DNA of 64,000 nt from Tumebacillus amylolyticus (GTDB taxonomy: Bacteria > Bacillota > Bacilli > Tumebacillales > Tumebacillaceae), in contig NZ_JAEQNB010000006.1 in the NCBI RefSeq assembly GCF_016722965.1, positions 1-64,000 of the forward strand. Direction: 5' to 3'. Shown here piece by piece: positions 1 to 10,982 of this stretch; position 1 is the first letter of the stretch, and every line of letters begins with the position of its first letter. The notes beneath the pieces are model-generated. The model was not told where the DNA came from, did no database searches, and saw nothing but the letters and a program-made list of their open reading frames with translations. The position numbers and the translations under genes were made by a program.

Positions 1-95
1 AAGACCCCCTGTAGACGACAGGGTTGATAGGCTGGAGGTGTACGTGCCGCGAGGCATTCAGCTGACCAGTACTAATCGGTCGAGGGCTTATCCTA
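1..95 (+). rRNA. 23S ribosomal RNA, 3' end (partial)
   Basis: The first bases match the conserved 3' terminal part of bacterial 23S rRNA, including the segment around positions 60-90 (CAGTACTAATCGGTCGAG) that is nearly invariant just before the 3' end. The gene starts left of the window. The exact mature end is not visible and is set at about 95. It is followed directly by tRNA genes and no 5S rRNA is seen before the tRNA-Thr. Confidence 0.93.
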
Positions 96-140
96 AGTTC
101 TTGAATCACACACAAAGTTTGCTCCATCCAGTTTCATCCT

Positions 141-216
141 GCCGCTTTAGCTCAGTTGGTAGAGCGATTCACTCGTAATGAATAGGTCATCGGTTCGATT
201 CCGGTAAGCGGCACCA
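141..216 (+). tRNA. tRNA-Thr (anticodon CGT)
   Basis: A 76-nt cloverleaf with acceptor arms GCCGCTT/AAGCGGC, a D arm TAGCTCAGTTGGTAGAG, an anticodon loop CTCGTAA between ATTCA and TGAAT, and a T arm containing GGTTCGATTCC. The CCA end is encoded. The anticodon CGT reads ACG threonine codons. It is the first of three tRNAs trailing the 23S gene. Confidence 0.95.
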
Positions 217-253
217 CTGCTTCACCCTTGCAACACCTACAGAAATCACATAG

Positions 254-335
254 GCCGGAGTGGCGGAATGGCAGACGCATTCGACTCAAAATCGAACGGG
301 AAACCGTGGGGGTTCGAGTCCCTTCTCCGGCACCA
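254..335 (+). tRNA. tRNA-Leu (anticodon CAA)
   Basis: Acceptor arms GCCGGAG/CTCCGGC close an 82-nt structure with a long variable arm (ACGGGAAACCGT), as expected of a class II tRNA. The anticodon loop CTCAAAA gives anticodon CAA for UUG leucine codons. CCA is encoded. It lies 37 nt after tRNA-Thr. Confidence 0.95.
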
Positions 336-344
336 TTTCTGTAT

Positions 345-421
345 CGGAATGTAGCGCAGCTTGGTAGCGCGCACGCTTCGGGAGCGTGAGGTCCAGGGTT
401 CGAATCCCTGCATTCCGACCA
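345..421 (+). tRNA. tRNA-Pro (anticodon CGG)
   Basis: Acceptor arms CGGAATG/CATTCCG, anticodon stem CACGC/GCGTG and loop TTCGGGA give anticodon CGG. The T arm contains GGTTCGAATCC and CCA is encoded. It is the last RNA gene of the cluster and is followed 10 nt later by a strong hairpin terminator. Confidence 0.95.
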
Positions 422-431
422 ACTTTGCTAC

Positions 432-470
432 AAAAAAGCTCGATCTCTTCGGAGATCGAGCTTTTTTTTA
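432..470 (+). terminator. Rho-independent terminator, bidirectional
   Basis: A stem AAGCTCGATCTC/GAGATCGAGCTT with a TTCG tetraloop is followed by eight T on the plus strand and preceded by six A. It can therefore end the rRNA/tRNA transcript and the convergent minus-strand gene that stops at 468. Confidence 0.93.
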
Positions 471-704
471 CATCTGCCGCAAAAACTTCACGGCGTTCCA
501 AATCATCGTGCCTGCGAACAAGAGGAACGAAATCCACGCGTACACCCGATACCATTTCTTGACTTGCCCGCCGTGCTTCGCCGTTCGAAAACCGGCGATG
601 GTGTCGGCATGACGGAGCACGCTGTTAAAAGGCCGACGACTCTCTTCCTCAGGCAATGGCTCCACATAGAGCTCGGTTTCATGCAACTTCCGACGGCTGT
701 TCAT
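468..704 (-). CDS. Small single-span membrane protein, function unknown
   Basis: I do not recognise a family. The 78-residue product has a charged, soluble N-terminal half (about residues 1-50, rich in Arg, Glu and Lys) and one hydrophobic segment near the C terminus (about residues 55-72), ending in a basic tail. This gives a membrane-anchored protein. The upstream ATG was rejected in favour of the ATG at 704 because a GAGGGGG ribosome-binding site lies 11 nt before it. The gene converges on the tRNA cluster and shares its terminator at 432-470. Reality is supported by the ribosome site, the terminator and the single plausible transmembrane helix. No functional inference is possible. Confidence 0.6.
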   Translation of the reverse strand: MNSRRKLHETELYVEPLPEEESRRPFNSVLRHADTIAGFRTAKHGGQVKKWYRVYAWISFLLFAGTMIWNAVKFLRQM

Positions 705-817
705 CAAGCGACCCACCCCCTCATAAACGCAGTATACCAAAGATTCTGTCTATCGTGAAACCAAAACTGTAAATTTGTGTCTAAGACAGGGCAAGGGAAA
801 GGAGGACCGTATGACCT

Positions 818-2962
818 ATGGCTATTTTCAAACGCATTTTTAGCATTCTCACACGCAATCTCGCCGGACTTGCGGTGATGATCGTGTTTATCATCCTCAT
901 CGCCTTTCTGCCAACTGCCTTCTCGATTCGCATGCCGGAACCTGCCAACGCCAACAGCGGTGGGGAGAGAATGCAAGTCATCCAACTCGACAAGGAATGG
1001 ACGATCAGCGACGAATCGGCCGCGTACATGACGATCAAGAGCGGTGGAGAGTCGGTCAATTTCAAATTTCCGCATGTCACAGGCTATTGGGACCTCGACG
1101 TCAACAAGCCGGAAACGATGAAAGCCGTCGCCACCGTCGACATCGCATCCCTCGATTCCGGCAATGCCATGCGCGACCATTCGGCAAGAGGCGAGAACTA
1201 CTTAAACGCCGACCAATACCCACAAGCCCAATTCGAACTCAAATCCATCGGCTCCTGGCCCAAGCAATGGCAACCGAAAAAAGCGCAGCGCTTCATCCTC
1301 AAAGGAAACCTTACGCTCCACGGCGTCACCAAACCTGTTGAACTCGACACCGAAGCCAAGTACCTCGACGGTCGCCTTTTCTTGCAATCCAAATCAACCA
1401 TCCACATGCCGGACTTCGGCCTCCCAATCGCAGACGGCGGGTGGCTGAGTGCCGAACCGGACGGTCAAATCCAACTGCAACTGATCTTGGAAGATCACGG
1501 CGGCCTCTCGCCGGAAAAAAAGGTGTCGAACGTGGACGTCGCCACTCTCGCCACACCGAATCCGAAAGCGGACATGACCACAACGTACAAAGCGAACGTC
1601 AACCTCAATCCGGCCGATCAAACGGTCAACGGCACCGTCGAAATTCACACCAAAAACGATACCCAAACCGTTCAAAATTCGCTCTACTTCCATCTCTATC
1701 CGAACCAATTCGAACACACCGAAGAACTCCAGACCCCTGTCTGGCAAAAGCTTCTCGGCACTCAATACAACCTTCCCGGCTGGATTGACATCTCCCGCGT
1801 GGAAGTTAACGGGCAGGAAGTCCCTGTCCAAGTCCAGAAAACCTTACTTCAAGTCCCGCTCCCATCTTGGCAACCGGGTGCCGACGCAACGGTCAAACTC
1901 GACTTCCACCTGATCATCCCGCGCAACCAGGGACGCATCGCCTACAACGAACACGAAATCTGGCTGGGCAACTGGCTGCCGATCCGCGCCGTTTTTGAAA
2001 AATCGGCCTGGCGACTCGATCCCTACTACGCGATCGGCGACCCGTTCTACAGCGAAGCAGCCAACTACGAAGTCAATGCCACCGTCCCGAACACCTACCG
2101 CATCGCGAGCACCGGCTCCGATCTCGAAATCAGCGACGACGGCAAGCAACGTCGGTACAAGATCTCAGCCCCACAAGTGCGCGAGTTCGCCATGGTGGCC
2201 CTCGACGACACCTACGTGTCGTCACAAGAGAACGTCGGCGGCGTGCAAGTCAAAACCTGGTACCGCAAAGCGGACAATGCCTATTCTGTCCAACAACTCC
2301 ATGACACCGCGACGAAATCGATTGCCTATTTCAACCAACACTACGGGCAATACCCGTTCCCGGAGTACGATGTCGTCCCGGTAGGCTTCACCAGCGGAAT
2401 GGAATACCCCGGTCTCGTCTTCATCAATGGCGACTATTTCAACACCCCCGACCCAAAAGGCATGTTCACCGTGCTCCACGAAACAGGGCACCAATGGTGG
2501 TACAGCGCTGTCGGCAGCGACCAGATCCGCGAGTCCTGGCTGGACGAAGGACTGAACGATTACACCAACATGCGCTACCTCCTGGAGAACGACCACATGA
2601 CGGGCAAAGGCATGATCGAAGCCCGCGAGAAAAACCTACAAACCATCCAAACATATGAAAAAAACGGCGAGCTCATGGCCAACTCTCTCGACATGTTCTC
2701 CGGCTGGTCCTCCTACGGCGGCCTCGCCTACCAAAAAGGCTCCCTGATGTTCTACCATCTCGACCAAGCGGTGGGGCAGGAAACGATGGACCGCGTGTTG
2801 CAGCAATACTTTGAAACCTACCGCTACAAAAACGCACACGGCGAAGATTTGATCTCCCTGTTTGAACAGGAACTCGGCCCCGGCGTACGCACGTATTTTG
2901 AAACGTGGCTGCACGGAGGCGTTGCCGAGTTTACGCCACAGCAAGGAGGGAAGCGTCCATGA
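818..2962 (+). CDS. YceI domain - M1 family metallopeptidase fusion, membrane anchored
   Basis: The 714-residue protein starts with an uncleaved-looking transmembrane helix (about residues 13-36). A YceI-like lipocalin-fold domain follows (about 52-230; LTLHGVTKPVEL is typical). Then comes an M1 aminopeptidase-type region (about 250-705). The zinc site is complete: H554-E-T-G-H558, with the third ligand E577 in WLDEGLND, 19 residues after H558. The usual GAMEN exopeptidase motif is replaced by SGMEYPG, as in many bacillar M1 homologues. The protein should face outward and process peptides near the membrane. The start is supported by AAAGGAGG 11 nt upstream. It overlaps the downstream permease by ATGA, so the two are translationally coupled. 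YceI proteins bind isoprenoid lipids; why this domain is fused to a peptidase is unknown. Confidence 0.85.
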   Translation: MAIFKRIFSILTRNLAGLAVMIVFIILIAFLPTAFSIRMPEPANANSGGERMQVIQLDKEWTISDESAAYMTIKSGGESVNFKFPHVTGYWDLDVNKPETMKAVATVDIASLDSGNAMRDHSARGENYLNADQYPQAQFELKSIGSWPKQWQPKKAQRFILKGNLTLHGVTKPVELDTEAKYLDGRLFLQSKSTIHMPDFGLPIADGGWLSAEPDGQIQLQLILEDHGGLSPEKKVSNVDVATLATPNPKADMTTTYKANVNLNPADQTVNGTVEIHTKNDTQTVQNSLYFHLYPNQFEHTEELQTPVWQKLLGTQYNLPGWIDISRVEVNGQEVPVQVQKTLLQVPLPSWQPGADATVKLDFHLIIPRNQGRIAYNEHEIWLGNWLPIRAVFEKSAWRLDPYYAIGDPFYSEAANYEVNATVPNTYRIASTGSDLEISDDGKQRRYKISAPQVREFAMVALDDTYVSSQENVGGVQVKTWYRKADNAYSVQQLHDTATKSIAYFNQHYGQYPFPEYDVVPVGFTSGMEYPGLVFINGDYFNTPDPKGMFTVLHETGHQWWYSAVGSDQIRESWLDEGLNDYTNMRYLLENDHMTGKGMIEAREKNLQTIQTYEKNGELMANSLDMFSGWSSYGGLAYQKGSLMFYHLDQAVGQETMDRVLQQYFETYRYKNAHGEDLISLFEQELGPGVRTYFETWLHGGVAEFTPQQGGKRP

Positions 2963-3885
2963 CCAAGAGACGAATCATCGCAGTTTCCACGTTGTTTGCC
3001 TTGTTGTTGCTCGGGTTTCTGCTCTTCGATTGGTATCGGGGGAACCATGTAGACATCCAGAGCGTGTATCTGCAAGTCGAACCGGACCACATCCGTTTTT
3101 CCTCCGATACCTACACAGCGAACGTAAAAAGCTATCTCCACGACCTCGCACGCGGTGACCTCGGGTCGCTCTCCGTGCGCGTCAGAGGAGCGAACTCAAG
3201 CACCGAAATTCTCAAACTGATCGCCGACATGACAGGGCGTTCGGCGAAAGTGTTAGTGCCGGGACTTCTGATCGGAACGGTGGTCGGGATGTTCTTCGGC
3301 TGCCTGACCTTCTTTTTACCGGAAAAACTCCGCCGACTCGTGATCGGCTGGCACAACGTCCTGACGTCCATTCCGGATCTGCTCTTGATCTTGCTGCTCC
3401 AAATGGCGGCGATCAAAATCGACCAATGGACGGGCTCCTACGTCATCGGAGTCGTGGAAGTCTACAACAAGCCCGTCAACTTCCTGCCGATCACCACCAT
3501 TGCGCTGCCGATCTCGGCGTACCTGTTCCTCTACACCGTCAACGCCTGCCGAGAAGCGCTGCACCAAGACTACATCCGAACGTTGCGCGGCAAGGGACTC
3601 CCGTTCCGGTACGTGTTCCTCAAACACGTTCTGCGTCCCGCCGCCGACTCTGTGCTCTCCGTCTTGCCCAAAATGGCGGCGTTCGCAGCTTCCGGGCTGG
3701 TCGTGGTCGAGAAGCTGTTCAACCTCCCGGGCGTGACGTGGTATTTCCAAGGGGTGTCCGCCTTTGCCCCCGTAATGGCAAAGTTGCTGGCCACGTTGTT
3801 GATGGTCCTAGCCATCTACTTTTTCGGTATCAAAATCCTTACGCAGTTGCTTCGCCTCTGGGTGAACCCGCTGCTGAGACGTTAA
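2959..3885 (+). CDS. ABC transporter permease of the DppB/OppB type, lone subunit
   Basis: The 308-residue product begins with a signal-anchor helix (about 4-22). An extracytoplasmic stretch follows, then at least five further transmembrane helices and the binding-protein-dependent permease coupling motif (EALHQDYIRTLRGKGL, about 200-215). This arrangement is that of peptide/nickel permeases (DppB/OppB). The ATG at 2959 overlaps the stop of the peptidase gene (ATGA) and has AAGGAGGG upstream, so an earlier in-frame start was rejected. No partner permease, ATPase or binding protein lies nearby, which is unusual for an importer. The physical link to an extracytoplasmic peptidase suggests it works with peptides or acts as a membrane partner of the peptidase; this is inferred. 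Confidence 0.8.
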   Translation: MTKRRIIAVSTLFALLLLGFLLFDWYRGNHVDIQSVYLQVEPDHIRFSSDTYTANVKSYLHDLARGDLGSLSVRVRGANSSTEILKLIADMTGRSAKVLVPGLLIGTVVGMFFGCLTFFLPEKLRRLVIGWHNVLTSIPDLLLILLLQMAAIKIDQWTGSYVIGVVEVYNKPVNFLPITTIALPISAYLFLYTVNACREALHQDYIRTLRGKGLPFRYVFLKHVLRPAADSVLSVLPKMAAFAASGLVVVEKLFNLPGVTWYFQGVSAFAPVMAKLLATLLMVLAIYFFGIKILTQLLRLWVNPLLRR

Positions 3886-3906
3886 GCTGAGGAGAGTGTT
3901 GCAAGC

Positions 3907-4959
3907 ATGACGAGAGTGACGGAAGCCTTGGGAATTGAACTCCCACTGATCCAAGCCGGGATGGCCGGCGGTTCGACCACCCCGCAGTTGGTCGCAGCAG
4001 TGTCCAACGCAGGCGGACTGGGAACGCTTGGGGCAGGGTATATGACGCCCGACCAGATGAGAAGCGCCATCCGTGAGATTCGCGCACTGACATCACGTCC
4101 GTTCGCCGTCAACCTCTTGCTGACGGAGCCCGTAACTCCCGACGCCGATCAAATTGCCGCCATTCAGGAAAAAATGAAGCCGTTCCGCACCGAACTCGGC
4201 CTCCCGGACCCGGTCCCGCTCAGCAAGTTTGCCGAGTCGTTCGACGAGCAGATGGCGGTCGTTTTGGAAGAGAACATCCCGGTTTTCTCCTTCACCTTTG
4301 GACTTCTGCCACCCCGATGGATGCAAGCTTGTAAAAAACAAGGCATCCTCCTCTGCGGAACCGCAACCACAGTCCGCGAAGCCATAATACTTGAAAAAAG
4401 CGGCGTTGACCTGATCGTCGGGCAGGGGAGTGAGGCGGGCGGTCACCGGGGGACGTTTGCCGGACCTTGGCAGGAAGCGATGATCGGAACGATGGCGTTG
4501 ATTCCGCAAATCGTGGACGCCGTCGCCATCCCGGTCATCGCGGCCGGAGGAATTATGGACGCCCGCGGAGTGGCGGCTTCACTCCTGCTCGGTGCAGAAG
4601 CGGCGCAACTGGGTACCGCGTTTCTTACCTGCGACGAAAGCGGGGCGCACCCGCACTACCAACAAGCGATCTTGGAAAGCACGGAGGAGCAGATCACGAC
4701 GATTTGCGAGTTCTCAGGCAAAGCGGCACGCGGCCTGACCAACACGTTCCACCAAGAGATGAAGCCCTGTGCAGACCTCCTCTCGCCGTACCCGATCCAA
4801 AACGCGCTTACCCGCGACATACGCCAAGGAGCGGCCCGTCTCAACCGCACGGAATTTATGTCCATGTGGGCAGGACAGGGTACACGCCTTGCCCGACGAG
4901 AACCGGCAGGGGAACTTCTCCGCCGCATCGCGCAAGACCTCGTTAAACTGGGATTTTAA
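3907..4959 (+). CDS. Nitronate monooxygenase (2-nitropropane dioxygenase family)
   Basis: A 350-residue TIM-barrel FMN enzyme that oxidises nitronates such as propionate 3-nitronate. Family marks are the N-terminal PLIQAGMAGG, SNAGGLGTLGAGYM (about 33-46), the segment VGQGSEAGGHRG (about 172-183) with the catalytic-type histidine, and PVIAAGGIMDARGVAASLLLGAEAAQLGT for phosphate binding. The length fits the family. The start has GAGGAGAG upstream. It lies 21 nt after the permease gene and may be co-transcribed with it, and ends in a terminator at 4964-5003. The likely role is detoxification of nitro compounds in the cytoplasm. Confidence 0.9.
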   Translation: MTRVTEALGIELPLIQAGMAGGSTTPQLVAAVSNAGGLGTLGAGYMTPDQMRSAIREIRALTSRPFAVNLLLTEPVTPDADQIAAIQEKMKPFRTELGLPDPVPLSKFAESFDEQMAVVLEENIPVFSFTFGLLPPRWMQACKKQGILLCGTATTVREAIILEKSGVDLIVGQGSEAGGHRGTFAGPWQEAMIGTMALIPQIVDAVAIPVIAAGGIMDARGVAASLLLGAEAAQLGTAFLTCDESGAHPHYQQAILESTEEQITTICEFSGKAARGLTNTFHQEMKPCADLLSPYPIQNALTRDIRQGAARLNRTEFMSMWAGQGTRLARREPAGELLRRIAQDLVKLGF

Positions 4960-4963
4960 GTAA

Positions 4964-5003
4964 AAGCACCCTTTCGCGTAAACACGTGAGAGGGTGCTTT
5001 TTT
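4964..5003 (+). terminator. Rho-independent terminator
   Basis: AAGCACCCTTTCGCG pairs with the following CACGTGAGAGGGTGCTT and is followed by a T run. It lies four bases after the nitronate monooxygenase stop codon. Confidence 0.88.
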
Positions 5004-5043
5004 GACGAGTTCCGAAATAAGAATAAAAATTTTCCGAAAATAC

Positions 5044-5072
5044 TTTACAAGTTACTTTAGGTGTCATATATT
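5044..5072 (+). promoter_or_regulatory. Sigma-A type promoter for the M4 protease gene
   Basis: TTTACA (5044-5049) and TATATT (5067-5072) are separated by 17 bp in an AT-rich stretch between the upstream terminator and the protease gene. The leader is about 50 nt. Confidence 0.6.
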
Positions 5073-5090
5073 TATAACCAATCGATCTAA

Positions 5091-7535
<2,445 letters not shown>

Positions 7536-7544
7536 TCTTTTTTC

Positions 7545-7595
7545 AAAAAAAAGCCGTCCTACGCATCCGTTTCGGAGCTGAGGACGGCTTTTTTC
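7545..7595 (+). terminator. Rho-independent terminator
   Basis: AAAAAGCCGTCCT pairs with AGGACGGCTTTTTT across a loop of about 20 nt. It follows the M4 protease stop codon by ten bases. Confidence 0.88.
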
Positions 7596-7660
7596 TATAT
7601 AAATACGCACTTTGTCGGACATAGTATATCAAACAACATCACGACGCAAGGGGGAATGGG

Positions 7661-9067
7661 ATGCAAAAAACACGTAAACCGCCCGTCAAGGCCCCTCTCG
7701 ACGGAAGCGGTGCCAATGTCAAGGGGGCAGCCGCCGTCAAAGGCTTACACGCGGTAAGCCTCGCCGGAATCGGCATCGGAGGTATTATCGGAGCAGGGTT
7801 TTTCCTCGGCTCAGGCTTGGCGGTACACCAAGCAGGTCCGGCGGTCGTGTTGGCATTTCTGCTCGGTGGCCTGATTATGATGCAGGTTCTGGGGGCGATG
7901 ACGAGCGTCAACGTCAACCGGTTGGCGCATGGATCATTTCGCGTCTACGCCGAGCAGATGCTGGGTCCGTTTTACGGGTTCTTGATCGGATGGGTGGTCT
8001 TTTCATCAGGCGTCCTCGGATTGGGATCGGAAGCGTTGGCGATGGGGGTGTTCGCTCATCTGTGGTTGCCGCACATCCCGACTCCAATCCTCGCCACGGT
8101 GTTCACACTCGCCGTCGTCGGTCTAAACGCGCTGGGCGTACAGAACTTCGGGCGAATTGAGACGGTGCTTGGTGCCGTCAAAGTGCTGGCGTTGCTCGGC
8201 TTCATCGGAATCGGCGCGTATGCGATCGTCCGCCAAGGAGCTCTGGTGTCGCCCGCGCCGTTTGCGGGGCCGCGGGCTTTTTTCCCAACCGGGGGGAGGG
8301 GGTTGTTGCAGTCGATGCTGGTCGTGATCTTCTGCTACTCCGGCATCGGTGCAATCGCGATGGCTTCGTCTGAAGCGGAGAAACCCAAGCGCGACATCCC
8401 GCGTGCAGCCGTTTACTTGACGTTTGGCATCCTGGCGCTGTACGCCTTGTCGATGCTCGTGTTGGTGAGCTTGACAAACTGGAGCACGGTCTATACGGAC
8501 AAGTCTCCCTTTGTGCAAGCGTTGACCGCAGGCGGGCACGGTTTGGCGGCCGATGTGATGAACGCCGTGATCTTGGTCGCAGCGTTCTCCGTGATGGCGG
8601 CGACGTATTACTCCACGATGACGATGCTCGTCTCGCTCGCCGAGGGGAAAAAAGCGCCGCATACGTTCTTGCGTCGCCAACCGAGCGGTCTCTATCGCAA
8701 CGCCTGGATGGTCGTCGGGGGAGCGTGTTTGCTGGTCGTGGGCGTGTCGTACGTCATGCCGTCCAATCTCTTCAATTATTTGGTATCGGCATCGTCGTAC
8801 TTCACGTTCTTGAACTGGAGTTTGAACCTCGTAACATTCCTTGTGTGGTGGAAAAAACGCTCTCCGCAGGAGACATTCCAATCCAAGTTGATCTTCGGAC
8901 GACCCGGCGCGGTCGTGACCCTTGTCGCCATCGTCGTGCTGGCCGTGATGTCGTTGCGGGTTCCTGACTTTCGAATGGGGGCGTATTATGCAGCCGCCAT
9001 CATCGCGGTCGTCTGTTTGTCCTACCTTGGATGGAGTAGTAAGGCGCGTCACTCGCGGAAATACTAG
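7661..9067 (+). CDS. Amino-acid permease, APC superfamily
   Basis: A 468-residue integral membrane protein with about 12 hydrophobic helices. The first contains the APC signature GIGIGGIIGAGFFLGSG (about 36-52), which forms the unwound substrate-binding segment. Residues around SGIGAIAMASSEAEKPKRDIP (about 228-248) match the conserved TM6-loop region of GabP/RocE-type proton-coupled amino-acid transporters. An AAGGGGGAATGGG ribosome site precedes the ATG. The gene stands alone between two terminator/promoter regions. Substrate cannot be read from sequence. Uptake of amino acids released by the adjacent extracellular protease is plausible but only inferred. Confidence 0.9.
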   Translation: MQKTRKPPVKAPLDGSGANVKGAAAVKGLHAVSLAGIGIGGIIGAGFFLGSGLAVHQAGPAVVLAFLLGGLIMMQVLGAMTSVNVNRLAHGSFRVYAEQMLGPFYGFLIGWVVFSSGVLGLGSEALAMGVFAHLWLPHIPTPILATVFTLAVVGLNALGVQNFGRIETVLGAVKVLALLGFIGIGAYAIVRQGALVSPAPFAGPRAFFPTGGRGLLQSMLVVIFCYSGIGAIAMASSEAEKPKRDIPRAAVYLTFGILALYALSMLVLVSLTNWSTVYTDKSPFVQALTAGGHGLAADVMNAVILVAAFSVMAATYYSTMTMLVSLAEGKKAPHTFLRRQPSGLYRNAWMVVGGACLLVVGVSYVMPSNLFNYLVSASSYFTFLNWSLNLVTFLVWWKKRSPQETFQSKLIFGRPGAVVTLVAIVVLAVMSLRVPDFRMGAYYAAAIIAVVCLSYLGWSSKARHSRKY

Positions 9068-9080
9068 GTTCAAGGTTCTC

Positions 9081-9109
9081 TTGTAACGACTGGGGTGTTC
9101 ATGTATAAT
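9081..9109 (+). promoter_or_regulatory. Sigma-A type promoter for the RNase J gene
   Basis: TTGTAA (9081-9086) and TATAAT (9104-9109) are 17 bp apart. Transcription would start near 9116, leaving a leader of about 80 nt before the TTG start of the RNase J gene. Confidence 0.65.
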
Positions 9110-9196
9110 ATTTACCAAGTGACTGGTACGGGTTTCTGGTGACACGAACTAGGACAAGGTTTCCAATACGGCTTTTTTTATAACGGAGGTGTAGAT

Positions 9197-10864
9197 TTGA
9201 GCAAGACGAACAACAAATTGTCGATTATCCCGTTGGGCGGCGTTGGGGAAATCGGCAAGAATATGACAGCGTATGTATTTGGCAATGACATCATTGTGGT
9301 GGACACGGGTCTCAAGTTTCCGGAAGAGGAAATGCTCGGTATTGACATCGTCATTCCGGACATCACCTATCTGATCGAGAACAAGAACAAAATCCGCGGG
9401 GTTTTCCTGACGCACGGTCACGAAGACCACATCGGCGGACTCCCGTACTTCTTGAAGCACATCAACGTTCCGGTGTACGGCACCCGACTGACCTTGGGTC
9501 TGGTCGAGGGCAAACTTCGTGAACACAATCTCTTGGATGTCACCAAGCTCATTACGATCTCCCCGCGCGTGGGAATCAAGGCGGGCGTTTTCACCGTCAC
9601 TCCGTTCCTGAACAACCACTCCATTCCGGACACGGTCGGGTTCGCGATCGACACGCCGGAGGGGATCATCGTCCACACCGGCGACTTCAAGTTCGACTTC
9701 ACGCCGGTTGACGGTCAGCATGCAGACATGTACATGCTGGCAGCACTGGGGGAGAAGGGCGTCCTCGCGATGCTGTCCGACTCCACCAACGCAGAGCGTC
9801 CGGGCTTCACGATGTCCGAGCGCGTTGTAGGTCAAACGATCGACGATGCGTTCCGCCAAGCGGACCGCCGCATCATCCTCGCGACCTTCGCATCCAACCT
9901 GCACCGGATTCAACAAGTCTTCGAATCCGCCGAGAAGTTCGGTCGCAAAGTCGCAGTCGTTGGCCGTTCCATGGTCAACAACATCAACGTCGCCATCGAT
10001 CTCGGCTACCTGCACGTTGTCAAGGGCACGTTGATCGACGCAGACGACATCAACAAACTCCCGGCTGACAAAGTCGTCATCCTCTCGACCGGTTCGCAAG
10101 GCGAGGCGATGTCCGCTCTGACTCGCATGGCGCGTGCAACCCACCGCAAAGTCGAGATCATGCCGGGCGACACCGTCATCATCGCGTCTTCCCCGATCCC
10201 GGGTAACGAAAAATACGTCTCGCGCACGATCGACCAACTGTTCCGCATCGGCGCGAAAGTCATCTACCAATCCGTTTCCGGCGTTCACGTCTCCGGTCAC
10301 GCTTCCCAAGAAGAGCTCAAACTGATGCTCTCGCTGGTGCGTCCGAAGTACTTCGTTCCGGTTCACGGCGAATATCGTATGCTCAAGAAGCACATCGAAC
10401 TCGCTGTCGGCACGGGGGTTGACCCGGACAACTGCTTCATCGTTGACATCGGCGACCAGATCGAACTGCAGAACGGCAAAGCGCGCATCGGAGCGAAAGT
10501 TCCGTCCGGCACCGTCCTCATCGACGGTCTCGGCGTCGGCGACGTGGGCAACATCGTCCTGCGCGACCGCAAACTGCTCTCGCAAGACGGCATCCTCGTC
10601 GTCGTCGTGACGCTTTCCAAGCAAGACGGCACGATTCTCTCCGGTCCGGACATCATCTCGCGTGGCTTCGTCTACGTTCGTGAGTCTGAGCAATTGCTGG
10701 AAGAAGCGAACAAAATCGTCACCGGCACCCTGCAGCGCATGGTGGCGGAGAACGTCAGCGAGTGGTCTTCGCTCAAGACCGGCGTGCGCGATGCGCTCAG
10801 CCGCTTCCTCTACGAGCAGACTCGCCGCCGTCCGATGATCCTCCCGATCATCATGGAAGTGTAA
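9197..10864 (+). CDS. rnj: Ribonuclease J
   Basis: A 555-residue metallo-beta-lactamase/beta-CASP ribonuclease that acts as a 5'-3' exonuclease and endonuclease in mRNA decay and rRNA maturation. The zinc motif HGHEDHIGG lies at about 74-82. Further motifs are HTGDFKFD, the beta-CASP LSDSTNAERPG and the late histidine motif HVSGHA. Length is normal. The TTG start at 9197 is chosen because GGAGGTG lies 5 nt upstream and the family N terminus (LSIIPLGGVGEIGKN) follows at once. Position ahead of tepA-ylzJ-spoIIIE matches rnjB of Bacillus subtilis, but whether this is the J1 or J2 type cannot be decided here. A terminator follows. Confidence 0.95.
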   Translation: MSKTNNKLSIIPLGGVGEIGKNMTAYVFGNDIIVVDTGLKFPEEEMLGIDIVIPDITYLIENKNKIRGVFLTHGHEDHIGGLPYFLKHINVPVYGTRLTLGLVEGKLREHNLLDVTKLITISPRVGIKAGVFTVTPFLNNHSIPDTVGFAIDTPEGIIVHTGDFKFDFTPVDGQHADMYMLAALGEKGVLAMLSDSTNAERPGFTMSERVVGQTIDDAFRQADRRIILATFASNLHRIQQVFESAEKFGRKVAVVGRSMVNNINVAIDLGYLHVVKGTLIDADDINKLPADKVVILSTGSQGEAMSALTRMARATHRKVEIMPGDTVIIASSPIPGNEKYVSRTIDQLFRIGAKVIYQSVSGVHVSGHASQEELKLMLSLVRPKYFVPVHGEYRMLKKHIELAVGTGVDPDNCFIVDIGDQIELQNGKARIGAKVPSGTVLIDGLGVGDVGNIVLRDRKLLSQDGILVVVVTLSKQDGTILSGPDIISRGFVYVRESEQLLEEANKIVTGTLQRMVAENVSEWSSLKTGVRDALSRFLYEQTRRRPMILPIIMEV

Positions 10865-10882
10865 GCCCTACCACCTTTTTGA

Positions 10883-10925
10883 AAAAGAGTCCTGATCCTC
10901 CCTTGGGAGGTTCAGGACTTTTTTG
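10883..10925 (+). terminator. Rho-independent terminator
   Basis: AGTCCTGATCCTCC pairs with GGAGGTTCAGGACT around a CTTG loop and is followed by six T. It separates the RNase J gene from tepA. Confidence 0.92.
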
Positions 10926-10982
10926 CATGAAGAGGGGCGAGGTGGTCATACTACGGAGGAGAACGATGAGGAGAGTGGTCAC

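Noticed and set aside
9110-9196. Possible riboswitch in the RNase J leader
   Set aside because: The leader of about 80 nt shows no conserved riboswitch core and only a T-rich stretch without a convincing hairpin.
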